IMG/VR virus record: IMGVR_UViG_3300025879_001295
Span: 1 to 25,970 of that record
Length of the DNA stretch: 25,970 nucleotides
Reading direction: 5' to 3' (one strand)
Origin: a virus
Under the pieces are notes generated by a model that made no database searches, was not told the origin of the DNA, and saw only the letters and a list, made by a program, of their open reading frames with translations. Numbering within the stretch: position 1 is the stretch's first letter; each line of letters begins with the position of its first letter. Below are positions 1-6,477 of the stretch, in pieces. The position numbers were made by a program, and so were the translations under genes.

Positions 1-78
1 ACAGAAATCAGTTCTTATGTTATCGGTGGTGTAAAACAAGATGTCAATGAAGACACACTTAAGGGACTCTCTCTATGA
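1..78 (+). CDS. nrdB: Ribonucleotide reductase class I beta subunit, C-terminal end (partial)
   Basis: Only the last 25 codons lie in the window; the 5' part is cut off by the window edge. The reading frame ends SSYVIGGVKQDVNEDTLKGL plus SL. This resembles the C-terminal tail of class Ia NrdB (from memory, E. coli ends with a SSYLVGQ... acidic stretch ...LSNFQL), the flexible peptide that docks on the alpha subunit NrdA. The next gene is a glutaredoxin, the electron donor of this enzyme, overlapping by 4 nt (ATGA). That neighbourhood supports the call. Identification from 25 residues is moderately sure. Confidence 0.6.
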   Translation, partial: TEISSYVIGGVKQDVNEDTLKGLSL

Positions 79-332
79 TTAAACTATATACAAGAAACAC
101 TCCGCCTTGCTCATATTGCGAGGCGGCTAAAACCCTACTCAATGTGAAAAATATCGATCATGAAATCGTTGTAGTAGGTCCGGATGGAGACATTACAAAA
201 GATCAGCTACTTGCGATGTATCCAAATGTACGTACCTTTCCAGTCGTTCTAGATGGCTCTGACTATATTGGTGGATTTAAAGAACTCAAAAACTGGGTTT
301 ATTCAAACGATATGTCAGGGCTCAGCATATGA
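75..332 (+). CDS. nrdC: Glutaredoxin (NrdC-like)
   Basis: An 85-residue thioredoxin-fold protein. The dithiol active site is CSYC at residues 12-15, preceded by PP. The cis-proline segment is TFPVV (about residues 54-58), and a glycine pair in DYIGGFKEL forms the usual glutathione-binding end. In T4-like phages this protein reduces the phage ribonucleotide reductase, feeding dNTP synthesis in the cytoplasm. It starts at ATG inside the stop region of the preceding nrdB and its own stop overlaps the next ATG, so the genes are translationally coupled. The length is normal for a minimal glutaredoxin. Confidence 0.9.
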   Translation: MIKLYTRNTPPCSYCEAAKTLLNVKNIDHEIVVVGPDGDITKDQLLAMYPNVRTFPVVLDGSDYIGGFKELKNWVYSNDMSGLSI

Positions 333-484
333 CAGAGCATGAATGTATCGAATGCGGATGCCATTTTAAAGTAAAAATGGTCCATGAAGATTCTGAAGAC
401 GATGTAATTTACTGCGTCAGCTGTGGATCTGAGCTAGACGATGATCTAGATGAGAACTTTTATGACGATGAGGATTATCTATAA
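329..484 (+). CDS. Small acidic zinc-ribbon-like protein
   Basis: A 51-residue ORF overlapping the glutaredoxin stop (ATGA). Two CxxC knuckles, CIEC at residues 6-9 and CVSC at 29-32, are separated by about 20 residues, the layout of a minimal zinc ribbon. The C-terminal third is almost entirely Asp/Glu, which could mimic nucleic acid or contact a basic protein. I do not recognise a named family. Similar tiny zinc-ribbon proteins are common next to nrd genes in marine T4-like phages (recollection, not checked). Confidence 0.7.
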   Translation: MTEHECIECGCHFKVKMVHEDSEDDVIYCVSCGSELDDDLDENFYDDEDYL

Positions 485-487
485 ATA
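480..487 (+). promoter_or_regulatory. T4-type late promoter TATAAATA
   Basis: Exact match to the T4 late -10 element, recognised in T4 by gp55 with gp33 and the sliding clamp. It overlaps the stop codon of the zinc-ribbon gene, and transcription would begin near 493, about 23 nt before the GIY-YIG gene. A gp33 homologue is encoded at 24543-24773, so the machinery is expected in this phage. Confidence 0.6.
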
Positions 488-488
488 G

Positions 489-509
489 ACCATATGGCAA
501 TAATATGGT
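489..509. repeat. Inverted repeat ACCATAT/ATATGGT over the late start site
   Basis: Arms at 489-495 and 503-509 are perfect 7-bp complements with a 7-nt spacer. They lie directly after the late -10 box and before the ATG at 516, so they could form a 5' hairpin in the late transcript or be a protein-binding site. No Shine-Dalgarno is visible before the ATG. Confidence 0.45.
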
Positions 510-515
510 ACATTT

Positions 516-953
516 ATGGAACAGTGGATATACAATGAACAACCTTTTGAACCAGCCCAACTTGAAGAATGGGCTGGTTTTGTTTACTTGATTACTGACT
601 TAGAGAATGGAAAAAAGTATGTGGGCAAAAAAAGCTTCTGGTCGACACGCCGTCTGCCACCTCTTAAAGGGCAAAAACGTAAGCGAGTCAAGAAGTCAGA
701 ATCAGACTGGCAATCCTACCACGGTTCCAGCGAGCAAGTTAAGCTACTTGTTGAAGAGTCCGGAAGCGAACGCTTTAAACGGGAAATCATAAGACTGTGT
801 AAAACAAAGGGGGAAATGTCTTACTTCGAAGCGAAGGAGCAGTTTGACCGTGATGTACTATTCAGGGATGATTACTACAACGAGTTTATTGGTTGTAAAA
901 TACATTCAAATCATGTAAAAAACTGTGTACAAACCGACGAAGACTTGATATAA
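516..953 (+). CDS. SegE-like GIY-YIG endonuclease-family protein
   Basis: A 145-residue protein. The GIY-YIG signature appears as FVYLITDLENGKKYVGKK (about residues 22-39), where VYLI and YVG are the two halves of the motif. Later residues give a conserved SDWQSYHGSS block, FKREI and the catalytic-type glutamate region YFEAKEQF. This is the layout of the SegE_GIY-YIG family of T4-like phages. Such proteins may be homing endonucleases or domesticated nucleases; no DNA-binding domain follows, so a domesticated role is possible. A late promoter lies just upstream. The last codons overlap the early promoter of the next gene (926-954), so the C-terminal residues are shaped by promoter sequence. 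Confidence 0.75.
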   Translation: MEQWIYNEQPFEPAQLEEWAGFVYLITDLENGKKYVGKKSFWSTRRLPPLKGQKRKRVKKSESDWQSYHGSSEQVKLLVEESGSERFKREIIRLCKTKGEMSYFEAKEQFDRDVLFRDDYYNEFIGCKIHSNHVKNCVQTDEDLI

Positions 954-954
954 T
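926..954 (+). promoter_or_regulatory. Early-type sigma-70 promoter
   Basis: -35 TGTACA at 926-931 (context AACTGTGTACAAAC), 17-bp spacer, -10 TATAAT at 949-954. The context is the same as in the other early promoters of this window and close to the T4 early consensus (GTTTACA, 17 bp, TATAAT). Transcription should start at about 961, which is the A of the next ATG. Confidence 0.8.
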
Positions 955-960
955 AATACC

Positions 961-1269
961 ATGAGTGAAGATAATATAATACAATTTCCTTTCGGCGAGA
1001 TCCGTAACCCTCTTGTGGATCCAGGACTTCCTACCGAAGTAGATATCGCATCTGACATGCTTGAGGCAATGTTAGGCGTATTGATCGACGCTGAATATCA
1101 CCCTAGGGCAGATACTCAACTTCAGCAAGATCTGGGACTTATACTCAATCTACTGTACGCTATCATGGCAAGAGTGCATGGCAAAGAGCACTTCTTGCAC
1201 GAGGTTATTGACGAATTATCTTTAACATTAAGTAAAATAAAAGAAGAGCTAGAGAATGATAATCATTGA
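961..1269 (+). CDS. Conserved phage protein of unknown function, probably leaderless
   Basis: 102 residues, acidic, mostly helical, with a DTQLQQDLGLILNLLYAIMA segment in the middle and a charged coiled-coil-like C-terminus (SKIKEELEND). I do not recognise a function. The ATG sits about 7 nt after the TATAAT box at 949-954 and no Shine-Dalgarno precedes it, so the mRNA may begin at or next to the start codon. The 3' end overlaps the RNase H gene by 14 nt, implying co-expression with it. Confidence 0.7.
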   Translation: MSEDNIIQFPFGEIRNPLVDPGLPTEVDIASDMLEAMLGVLIDAEYHPRADTQLQQDLGLILNLLYAIMARVHGKEHFLHEVIDELSLTLSKIKEELENDNH

Positions 1270-2128
1270 TTTTAATGGTATTGCTGTTGGTAGTATCATC
1301 ACACAAAAGGTAAAGATATTAGGTACTCCTGATTTCCTTGTTGACGAAGATATGATTCGTCATATAATCCTAAATACAATCCGCATGTATAATAAAAAGT
1401 TTCGGGCCGAGTATGGCCAAATGGTTATTGCATGTGACAGTAGTTCATGGCGTCGTGACTACTTTCCTAATTACAAGTTTAAACGTCGTGAAGGACGTGA
1501 AGAATCTACTATGGATTGGGGAGAAGTATTTCGTATCATCAATATGGTACGCGAAGAAATCCGTGAGAACTTTCCTTACAAAGTATTGCATATTGATAAG
1601 TGCGAAGCTGATGATATCATTGGTGTACTTACCGACAATACTCAAGAGTTTGGTCAACATGAAGAAGTCATGATTGTCTCTGCTGACAAAGACTTTATTC
1701 AGCTTCACAAATATGACAACGTGCGCCAGTATTCTCCTATGACTAAAAAGTTCATTAAGGACCCTAACCCACGCACTTATATTACTGAACATATCTTTAA
1801 AGGAGACTCATCTGATGGTGTTCCTAATGTCCTTTCTGGCGATAACACTTTTGTTGATGGCATTCGTCAGTCACCAGTAACGCAAAAGAAAATCGCTGCA
1901 TGGATGGCAGGTATTGAAGATCTGCAATCGGTTATGGATAGCGAAACATACCGTAACTATTGCCGTAATAAGAAGCTGATCGATCTCTCCGAGATCCCAG
2001 AAGACATTCGTACTAATATTATAAATACATACGAATCCACCAAAGCAGCGTCAAAACTGAAAGTACTTAACTTTCTTATTAAGAAACGCTGCAGAATGCT
2101 AATTGAATCTGTTGAGGAGTTTTATTAA
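1256..2128 (+). CDS. rnh: T4-type RNase H (5'-3' exonuclease of the FEN-1 family)
   Basis: 290 residues, close to T4 Rnh (about 305). This enzyme removes RNA primers and adjacent DNA from lagging-strand fragments at the replication fork. The two-metal acidic centre is visible: D5 (IIIDFNG), D61 (ACDSS), E117/D119/D120 (CEADDIIG), D144 and D146 (SADKDF), and the GDSSDGVPN loop with D184 and D187. A basic arch-like stretch WRRDYFPNYKFKRR follows D61. The start overlaps the previous gene and the stop overlaps the next ATG (TAATG), so these genes form an operon. An internal TATAAATA at 2020-2027 is probably coincidental. Confidence 0.92.
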   Translation: MIIIDFNGIAVGSIITQKVKILGTPDFLVDEDMIRHIILNTIRMYNKKFRAEYGQMVIACDSSSWRRDYFPNYKFKRREGREESTMDWGEVFRIINMVREEIRENFPYKVLHIDKCEADDIIGVLTDNTQEFGQHEEVMIVSADKDFIQLHKYDNVRQYSPMTKKFIKDPNPRTYITEHIFKGDSSDGVPNVLSGDNTFVDGIRQSPVTQKKIAAWMAGIEDLQSVMDSETYRNYCRNKKLIDLSEIPEDIRTNIINTYESTKAASKLKVLNFLIKKRCRMLIESVEEFY

Positions 2129-2571
2129 TGGCAGTAAATAGAGTTAAGAATCTTACAGTGCATGAGATTCTTACACGTGTAGGAACACGGCAAACAAAAG
2201 AAGAACGTATTGAGGAGCTAAAGAAAAACAATTGCCTTGCTCTTCGTGACATTCTTAAGGGAGGCTTTGACGACTCGATTGAATTTATTCTGCCCGAGGG
2301 TGCTCCTCCATATAATCCTGCCGATGAAAGAAACCCACCTAGCAATCTTCACAAGATGTCAAAGCAGTTTCGCTACTTTGCCGTAGGTGGACCAGGTGAG
2401 CGTTTGCCGAGTATGCGTGTAGAACAAATGCTCATTCGAATGTTAGAAGTAATTCATCCACGTGACGCTGAGTTGGTTATCGCAGTAAAAGATAAAAAGC
2501 TTACCGGAAAATATCGTGGCCTAACTAAAAAACTTGTACAGGAGACGTTTCCAACGCTCATCGTGAAATAG
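2128..2571 (+). CDS. Conserved marine T4-like phage protein (DUF6433-like)
   Basis: 147 residues, starting at the A shared with the RNase H stop. It begins with a helical, basic region (VHEILTRVGTRQTKEERIEELKKN), then a central Pro-rich loop (LPEGAPPYNPADERNPPSN), and ends with a basic domain containing MLEVIHPRDAELVIAVKDKK. I recognise the pattern as the uncharacterised DUF6433 family, usually found beside RNase H in marine T4-like phages (recollection). The partnership suggests a DNA replication or repair role, but this is inference. Confidence 0.75.
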   Translation: MAVNRVKNLTVHEILTRVGTRQTKEERIEELKKNNCLALRDILKGGFDDSIEFILPEGAPPYNPADERNPPSNLHKMSKQFRYFAVGGPGERLPSMRVEQMLIRMLEVIHPRDAELVIAVKDKKLTGKYRGLTKKLVQETFPTLIVK

Positions 2572-2578
2572 TCATTTA

Positions 2579-2586
2579 TATAAATA
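2579..2586 (+). promoter_or_regulatory. T4-type late promoter TATAAATA
   Basis: Exact late -10 box immediately after the stop of the previous gene, in non-coding sequence. A start near 2592 would give a transcript that meets the strong terminator at 2645-2675 after about 80 nt, with no ORF of note in between. Confidence 0.55.
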
Positions 2587-2644
2587 AATGTATGAGACTA
2601 CTCAGCGTTAATAATAACAATAAAGTATTTCTCTAGCACCTTGG

Positions 2645-2675
2645 GGCTGGCGCATTTTGCGTCGGCCTTTTTTTT
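2645..2675 (+). terminator. Rho-independent terminator
   Basis: A 10-bp stem (2645-2654 with 2658-2667, eight Watson-Crick and two G-U pairs) with a three-T loop is followed directly by eight T residues (2668-2675). It ends the nrdB-to-2571 operon and also any transcript from the late promoter at 2579. Confidence 0.85.
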
Positions 2676-2748
2676 GTTTAGTAACATGGAGGATCCTAAA
2701 ATATCTAACCATCGCCGGCAAACTCAACAAGCGAAAAGGAGCCAACGA

Positions 2749-2919
2749 ATGTACGGTTCTCAAATTGAAAGACTAAAACGTGACTCGAAAGAGCTTAAAC
2801 ATTACATACAACGAGTGGAGCAAACAGGTAATAAACATTTAGCATATAAACTTCAAAAGAAACATGAATATCTCTCAAGCAGGATTGAAGACATTCGTGA
2901 GGAGCTGAGGAGCGCATAA
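2749..2919 (+). CDS. Small basic coiled-coil protein
   Basis: 56 residues, rich in Lys/Arg/Glu, with a continuous predicted helix (IERLKRDSKELKHYIQRVEQ onward). I chose the ATG at 2749 because AAGGAG lies 8 nt upstream. The longer frame from 2686 has no ribosome site, and still longer versions would run through the terminator. Unknown function; the composition would fit a small DNA- or RNA-binding or dimerising protein. Confidence 0.6.
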   Translation: MYGSQIERLKRDSKELKHYIQRVEQTGNKHLAYKLQKKHEYLSSRIEDIREELRSA

Positions 2920-2924
2920 AGTAG

Positions 2925-2953
2925 TGTACATCCCTCTACTTTTGTTGTATAAT
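2925..2953 (+). promoter_or_regulatory. Early-type sigma-70 promoter
   Basis: -35 TGTACA at 2925-2930, 17-bp spacer, -10 TATAAT at 2948-2953; start expected near 2960, upstream of the gene at 2974. Most of the spacer is occupied by the left arm of an inverted repeat (2929-2939). Confidence 0.8.
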
Positions 2954-2976
2954 ATACTAATAATTGTAGAGGGATG
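2929..2976. repeat. Operator-like inverted repeat spanning promoter and start codon
   Basis: CATCCCTCTAC at 2929-2939 and its perfect complement GTAGAGGGATG at 2966-2976. The left arm lies in the -35/-10 spacer, upstream of the transcription start; the right arm holds the Shine-Dalgarno (GAGGG) and the ATG at 2974. Because the two arms are not in one RNA, a DNA-level site for a dimeric or looping regulator is the simpler reading. Confidence 0.55.
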
Positions 2977-3330
2977 CCTACCGTGGTCCAGCAAACTATA
3001 CCCGAAAAGATTAAACAAAGACGCTCACAGATGCTAGTCCATTCGTGTTTATACTACGATATGGACGATTCGATCATTGATGATCATACATGGCAACGGT
3101 GGGCCGATGAATTATCGGAGCTACAAAATGAATATCCCCAACACTGCAAAGTCGACTTCTTTGATAAAGAATTCATTGGATGGGACGGATCCTCAGGATA
3201 TCACCTCCCTCTACGAGACCCGTGGGTGCGAAATAAAGCAGCTCAAATTCTCTCTTATAGCGAAAAAAACTGTGTACAACCTGAAGAAGATGTGATACAG
3301 TATACAGGTAATCTAGAGGAATTTATGTAA
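2974..3330 (+). CDS. Conserved phage protein resembling the Ia domain of NAD-dependent DNA ligase
   Basis: 118 residues. The segment LYYDMDDSIIDDHTWQRWAD plus ELSELQ resembles the N-terminal Ia motif of NAD-dependent ligases, where YYxLDxPxIsDxxYDxLxxEL binds the nicotinamide half of NAD. No nucleotidyltransferase domain follows, so this is a stand-alone Ia-like module or only a look-alike. The start ATG is inside the operator-like repeat with GAGGG as ribosome site. The C-terminus (KNCVQPEED) is encoded by the next early promoter. Its stop overlaps the next gene region (TAATG). Confidence 0.65.
   Translation: MPTVVQQTIPEKIKQRRSQMLVHSCLYYDMDDSIIDDHTWQRWADELSELQNEYPQHCKVDFFDKEFIGWDGSSGYHLPLRDPWVRNKAAQILSYSEKNCVQPEEDVIQYTGNLEEFM
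3273..3301 (+). promoter_or_regulatory. Early-type promoter inside the 3' end of a gene
   Basis: -35 TGTACA at 3273-3278 in the shared AAAAACTGTGTACAA context, 17-bp spacer, weak -10 TACAGT at 3296-3301. It would serve the gene at 3330. The imperfect -10 suggests lower strength than its sister promoters. Confidence 0.55.
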
Positions 3331-3887
3331 TGAACCTTTTTGTCCTTGACCAGGATCCAGTCAGAGCTGCTCAACTTCAGTGTGATAAGCACGTTGTCAA
3401 GATGATAGTTGAGTCTGCCCAAATGCTTTCAACTGCACACCGTATGCTTGATGGCGTTGAAACCCGCCGTCCATCTAAGTCCGGTAAGACAATGTCCAAA
3501 TATTGGGAATTGTCTGATGACCGTGAAAGCGTTATGTACAAGGCTGTTCACATGTATCACCCTTGTACTGTCTGGACAATGATTAATCTTTCTAATTATG
3601 AGTGGCACTATAAACACTTTATCGCACTTTGTGATGAGTATCAGTATAGATACAATAAGGTGCATGCCACTGACAAACTACTTCGTTATTATCTCCGTTG
3701 GCCTCCAACAAATATTCCTCTTGGAAAATTGACTAAGCAGCCTCTTGCCATGAAATCTAACCCAGAATGTATGTTCGAAGATATTGTCAGGTCGTATCGT
3801 GCATTCTATCAAACGAAACAAGAACGGTTCTCTATGGCATGGACGAATCGTAAAATACCGGAGTGGTTTAATGTCGCAACAGGATAA
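3330..3887 (+). CDS. Conserved phage protein, MNLFVLDQDP family
   Basis: 185 residues starting MNLFVLDQDPVRAAQLQCDK, a strongly conserved opening I associate with an uncharacterised protein of T4-like and other marine phages. Likely functional residues are C18, D19, H21 and K24 in QCDKHVVKM, an ESAQML helix, H50/R51-like residues after it, and HPCTVW in the middle. The His/Cys/Asp pattern looks enzymatic, perhaps metal-dependent, but no reaction can be assigned. A GAGGA ribosome site precedes the ATG. The 3' end overlaps the next small gene by 17 nt. Confidence 0.7.
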   Translation: MNLFVLDQDPVRAAQLQCDKHVVKMIVESAQMLSTAHRMLDGVETRRPSKSGKTMSKYWELSDDRESVMYKAVHMYHPCTVWTMINLSNYEWHYKHFIALCDEYQYRYNKVHATDKLLRYYLRWPPTNIPLGKLTKQPLAMKSNPECMFEDIVRSYRAFYQTKQERFSMAWTNRKIPEWFNVATG

Positions 3888-4005
3888 ACAAGAAACACCA
3901 GAACCATGTGAGTGTGGATGCGGTGGTTGTGAAAAGCAACAAAGTTACGATGCATACATACTAGAGATGCTTAGAAAAGAGCGGAAGGCCCCCATACTAA
4001 AATAG
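3871..4005 (+). CDS. Small Cys-rich protein
   Basis: 44 residues, overlapping the previous gene. A CECGCGGC cluster (residues 13-20) supplies four closely spaced cysteines that could bind one metal ion; the C-terminal half is a short amphipathic basic helix (YILEMLRKERK). Small proteins with this Cys cluster occur in marine T4-like phages (recollection). No function known. Confidence 0.65.
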   Translation: MSQQDKQETPEPCECGCGGCEKQQSYDAYILEMLRKERKAPILK

Positions 4006-4013
4006 GAAACATT

Positions 4014-4244
4014 ATGCCAACTTATGAATATGAAGATACGCGAACAGGTGAGAAGTTTACTACGTACTCTTCTTGGGAAGAAAGTAAACAGATGCTTGAG
4101 GACAATCCGTATCTTACTCGGGTTATTGGAGCACCAAGAATTATCGGTCAAGCCGGTACAAATTTGAAAGTCGATGACGGTTTTCGTGAAGTTATCTCAA
4201 AAGTAAAAGAAACTTACAAAGTCAATAACATTAAGGACTACTAA
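4014..4244 (+). CDS. FmdB-like small protein lacking the zinc cysteines
   Basis: 76 residues. It opens MPTYEYEDTRTGEKFTTY, like the FmdB/CxxC zinc-ribbon regulators (typically MPTYEY.C..CG..FE). Here every cysteine of the ribbon is absent, so the fold may survive without metal. The C-terminus contains a Gly-rich GQAGTNLKVDDGFREVISKV segment. The AGGAAA ribosome site is 5-6 nt upstream and the stop overlaps the PhoH ATG (TAATG), so it is co-translated with PhoH. Confidence 0.65.
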   Translation: MPTYEYEDTRTGEKFTTYSSWEESKQMLEDNPYLTRVIGAPRIIGQAGTNLKVDDGFREVISKVKETYKVNNIKDY

Positions 4245-4933
4245 TGGCGTTATCCCATAAGATAAAGCTCGAAGACATGATTAGTGTCGAGCCACTAACT
4301 CCCAACCAGGTAAAGGCATTTAAAGCGTATGAAAAAGACAGATCACTCGTCCTTGCCGGATCGGCAGGAACTGGTAAAACATTTATGGCGCTATCCTTGG
4401 CTCTTGAAGATGTACTTGACCGAGAAACCTCGTACGATAAAGTAGTCATCGTACGTTCTATTGTACCTACTCGTGACATTGGTTTTTTACCTGGTAACGA
4501 GGATGAAAAGAAAGATGCTTACACTGGCCCATATCGTTCGGCATGTTCTGAACTATTCGAAGATCCAGAAGCCTTTCCTAAACTAGTTACTGCGAATAAA
4601 GTAGATTTTCTTTCTACTTCCTTTATTCGTGGTATGACAATCCAAAATTCTATTGTGATTGTTGATGAGATGCAGAACCTAACTTTCCATGAGCTAGATT
4701 CTGTTATTACGCGTATTGGTCAGAACTGTAAATTCATCATGTGTGGTGATTACTACCAGTCTGACTTCGATAAAGAAAGAGACAAAAACGGAATTCTTAA
4801 GTTTCTAGAAATTATTGAGCAACTCCGTAACTTTGAAGTTATTGAGTTTACATGGGAAGATATTGTTCGTTCAGACTTCGTGCGTGACTATATCATGACA
4901 AAGGAAATGCTAGAGAAAGATGGCAAAATTTAA
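4244..4933 (+). CDS. phoH: PhoH-like ATPase
   Basis: 229 residues. P-loop AGSAGTGKT at residues 38-46, Walker B SIVIVDEMQN at 136-145 (D141, E142), and a CGDYYQSD motif typical of PhoH and of superfamily-1-like cores. The RDIGFLPGN segment is also characteristic. PhoH domains hydrolyse ATP and are linked to RNA metabolism; phage copies are widespread in marine myoviruses, and a direct phosphate-stress role is unproven. It sits between the FmdB-like gene and a small basic gene that overlaps its last 14 nt. Confidence 0.92.
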   Translation: MALSHKIKLEDMISVEPLTPNQVKAFKAYEKDRSLVLAGSAGTGKTFMALSLALEDVLDRETSYDKVVIVRSIVPTRDIGFLPGNEDEKKDAYTGPYRSACSELFEDPEAFPKLVTANKVDFLSTSFIRGMTIQNSIVIVDEMQNLTFHELDSVITRIGQNCKFIMCGDYYQSDFDKERDKNGILKFLEIIEQLRNFEVIEFTWEDIVRSDFVRDYIMTKEMLEKDGKI

Positions 4934-5075
4934 TCGATTCGATCCCCGCAACAAGAAGGCAAATAAGCACAAGCAAAAAGCTTCTAGCGGATCACAATTT
5001 AAACGGATCAAAGAAGTAGTGAAAAAAGGTAAAGCTTATTATGAAACGGAAGCAGTTCGAACACAAGGAGATTAG
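4920..5075 (+). CDS. Small highly basic protein
   Basis: 51 residues, about one third Lys/Arg (starting MAKFNRFDPRNKKANKHKQK), overlapping PhoH by 14 nt and the nuclease gene by 35 nt. A ribosome site (GAGAAAGA) precedes the ATG. The charge suggests nucleic-acid binding. The ends tightly overlap two real genes, but the start is well placed and such small basic ORFs follow phoH in related phages (recollection). Confidence 0.55.
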   Translation: MAKFNRFDPRNKKANKHKQKASSGSQFKRIKEVVKKGKAYYETEAVRTQGD

Positions 5076-5730
5076 TCTTGGCTATGAAGATCTTAATGCT
5101 GAAACTGGCGCATCTGGGAGAAAGTATCTTGCTCCCAATGGGGTTTCTTACCCTAGTGTCACTACAGTCCTTTCTATCCTAAGTGAAGAAAGCATTCGTG
5201 CATGGCGTGCACGTGTAGGTGAAGAAGAAGCAAATAAGGTATCAGCCAGAGCCTCTGGTCGTGGAACTCGTGTCCACCTAATCTGCGAAAAGTATTTAGA
5301 CAACGAAGAAGACTTTGCTGAGGGATTTACTCCTGATGTTCTTCAGACTTTTCTAACTATGAAAGAAACTTTCGATAATCGTATTAGTGCAGTATATGCA
5401 CAAGAAGCAGCACTCTATTCAGAATATCTTGGTCTGGCGGGGCGAGTCGACTGTGTTGGAGTCTTTGACGGTAAGCTAAGTATTATCGATTTTAAGACTT
5501 CGAAAAAACTAAAAAAGCGTGATTGGATTAACAACTACTTTATTCAGGAGTCTGCATACGCAATTATGTGGGAAGAACGAACAGGTATGCCGGTCACTCA
5601 ACTTGTTACCATCATTGGTTGTGATGGTGAGGATGCGGCCCAAGTCTTTGTTGAACATCGTGATGACTGGGCACCTAAATTATTGGAGACAATCAATGAA
5701 TATAAGAGGCGAAAAATCTTTGGCCATTAA
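5041..5730 (+). CDS. PD-(D/E)XK exonuclease (RecB/Cas4-like)
   Basis: 229 residues. The PD-(D/E)XK core is visible: GRGTRVH with H79, E122 in QEAALYS, D137 in AGRVDCVG, then IIDFKT with D150 and K152, and the QxxxY motif at Q169-Y173. This is the RecB/Cas4-like exonuclease common in marine T4-like phages, expected to resect or process DNA ends in recombination-dependent replication. The start is taken at the first ATG (AAAGGTAAAG upstream), although it overlaps the small basic gene by 35 nt. Its 3' end overlaps the next small gene by 35 nt as well. Confidence 0.88.
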   Translation: MKRKQFEHKEISLGYEDLNAETGASGRKYLAPNGVSYPSVTTVLSILSEESIRAWRARVGEEEANKVSARASGRGTRVHLICEKYLDNEEDFAEGFTPDVLQTFLTMKETFDNRISAVYAQEAALYSEYLGLAGRVDCVGVFDGKLSIIDFKTSKKLKKRDWINNYFIQESAYAIMWEERTGMPVTQLVTIIGCDGEDAAQVFVEHRDDWAPKLLETINEYKRRKIFGH

Positions 5731-5863
5731 TGCTCATCATCAGATTGGTATCTGTTGTGAGACTTTATGCGAAAAAGACGTAGTTCAAGAATATATTAAA
5801 GAGCTAGAAGATCTGGTTCAAGAATTAAAAGAAGAAATCAATCAACTCGAGGGTTATAAATGA
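5696..5863 (+). CDS. Small coiled-coil protein
   Basis: 55 residues in a frame shifted from the nuclease, starting at an ATG with GGAGAC 6 nt upstream. The C-terminal 30 residues form a Leu-heptad coiled coil (YIKELEDLVQELKEEINQLE); two cysteines and a histidine lie in the N-terminal part (HHQIGICCETLCEK). The stop overlaps the ClpP ATG (ATGA). Unknown function. Confidence 0.6.
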   Translation: MNIRGEKSLAINAHHQIGICCETLCEKDVVQEYIKELEDLVQELKEEINQLEGYK

Positions 5864-6477
5864 GTGAAGATCTTATGGAACTACTTACTGGCGGCGAAAA
5901 GAAACGAAATTATTTTCACCATCGTCCAGTAGCAAATATCCATGAATTTTATCTAGTTGGCGAGATTAAAAGAGCTGACGAATATATTGATTGGTTTGAC
6001 ATCATTCGTAATGCTGGAAAGAATGATGTAGTAAATATCCACATTAACTCGTATGGTGGTGATTTATTTACTGCTATTCAAATGATGCGTGTATTAGGAG
6101 AATGTGAAGGAACTGTTGTTTGTTCAGTAGAAGGCGCATGTATGTCTGCTGCAACAATGATCTTCCTTTGCGCAGATGGATTTGAGGTATCAAATCACTC
6201 AATGTTTATGTTCCATAACTATTCAGGTGGAACCATTGGTAAAGGTGGTGAAATGTACGATAACATTATCCATGAACGTAAATGGTCAGAAAATCTTTTA
6301 CGTCAAATCTATGAAGGCTTCTTAGAAGAACCTGAAGTTGAATCTATTTTGAATAATAAAGACATTTGGATGGATGGCGAAGAAGTTATCAAACGCTTAG
6401 AATCTATGAAAGAAAAGGTTAACGAAGTTAAAGAAAAACCTAAAGCTAAGCCGCGGAGTCGAAAGAAAGTTTCTTAA
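5860..6477 (+). CDS. ClpP-like serine protease
   Basis: 205 residues with a ClpP/crotonase fold. HINSYGGDLFTAIQ (oxyanion GG), nucleophile S96 in EGACMSAATMIF, H119 in MFMFHNYSGG, and a candidate third residue D172 in IWMDGEEV match the ClpP triad order. Residues 180-205 are a basic tail absent from cellular ClpP. Cellular ClpP works with a ClpX/A unfoldase; no phage unfoldase is in the window. In T4-like phages related proteases may act in head maturation or host proteome turnover (inference). Followed by inverted repeats and a terminator. Confidence 0.85.
   Translation: MSEDLMELLTGGEKKRNYFHHRPVANIHEFYLVGEIKRADEYIDWFDIIRNAGKNDVVNIHINSYGGDLFTAIQMMRVLGECEGTVVCSVEGACMSAATMIFLCADGFEVSNHSMFMFHNYSGGTIGKGGEMYDNIIHERKWSENLLRQIYEGFLEEPEVESILNNKDIWMDGEEVIKRLESMKEKVNEVKEKPKAKPRSRKKVS

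Noticed and set aside
2020-2027. Late promoter inside RNase H
   Set aside because: Exact TATAAATA but inside a gene, with no downstream gene boundary that needs it; same for 25210-25217 in gp59. Kept as possible but not annotated.
2641-2748. N-terminal extension of the gene at 2749
   Set aside because: The open frame upstream runs through the terminator hairpin and lacks a ribosome site, while 2749 has AAGGAG.
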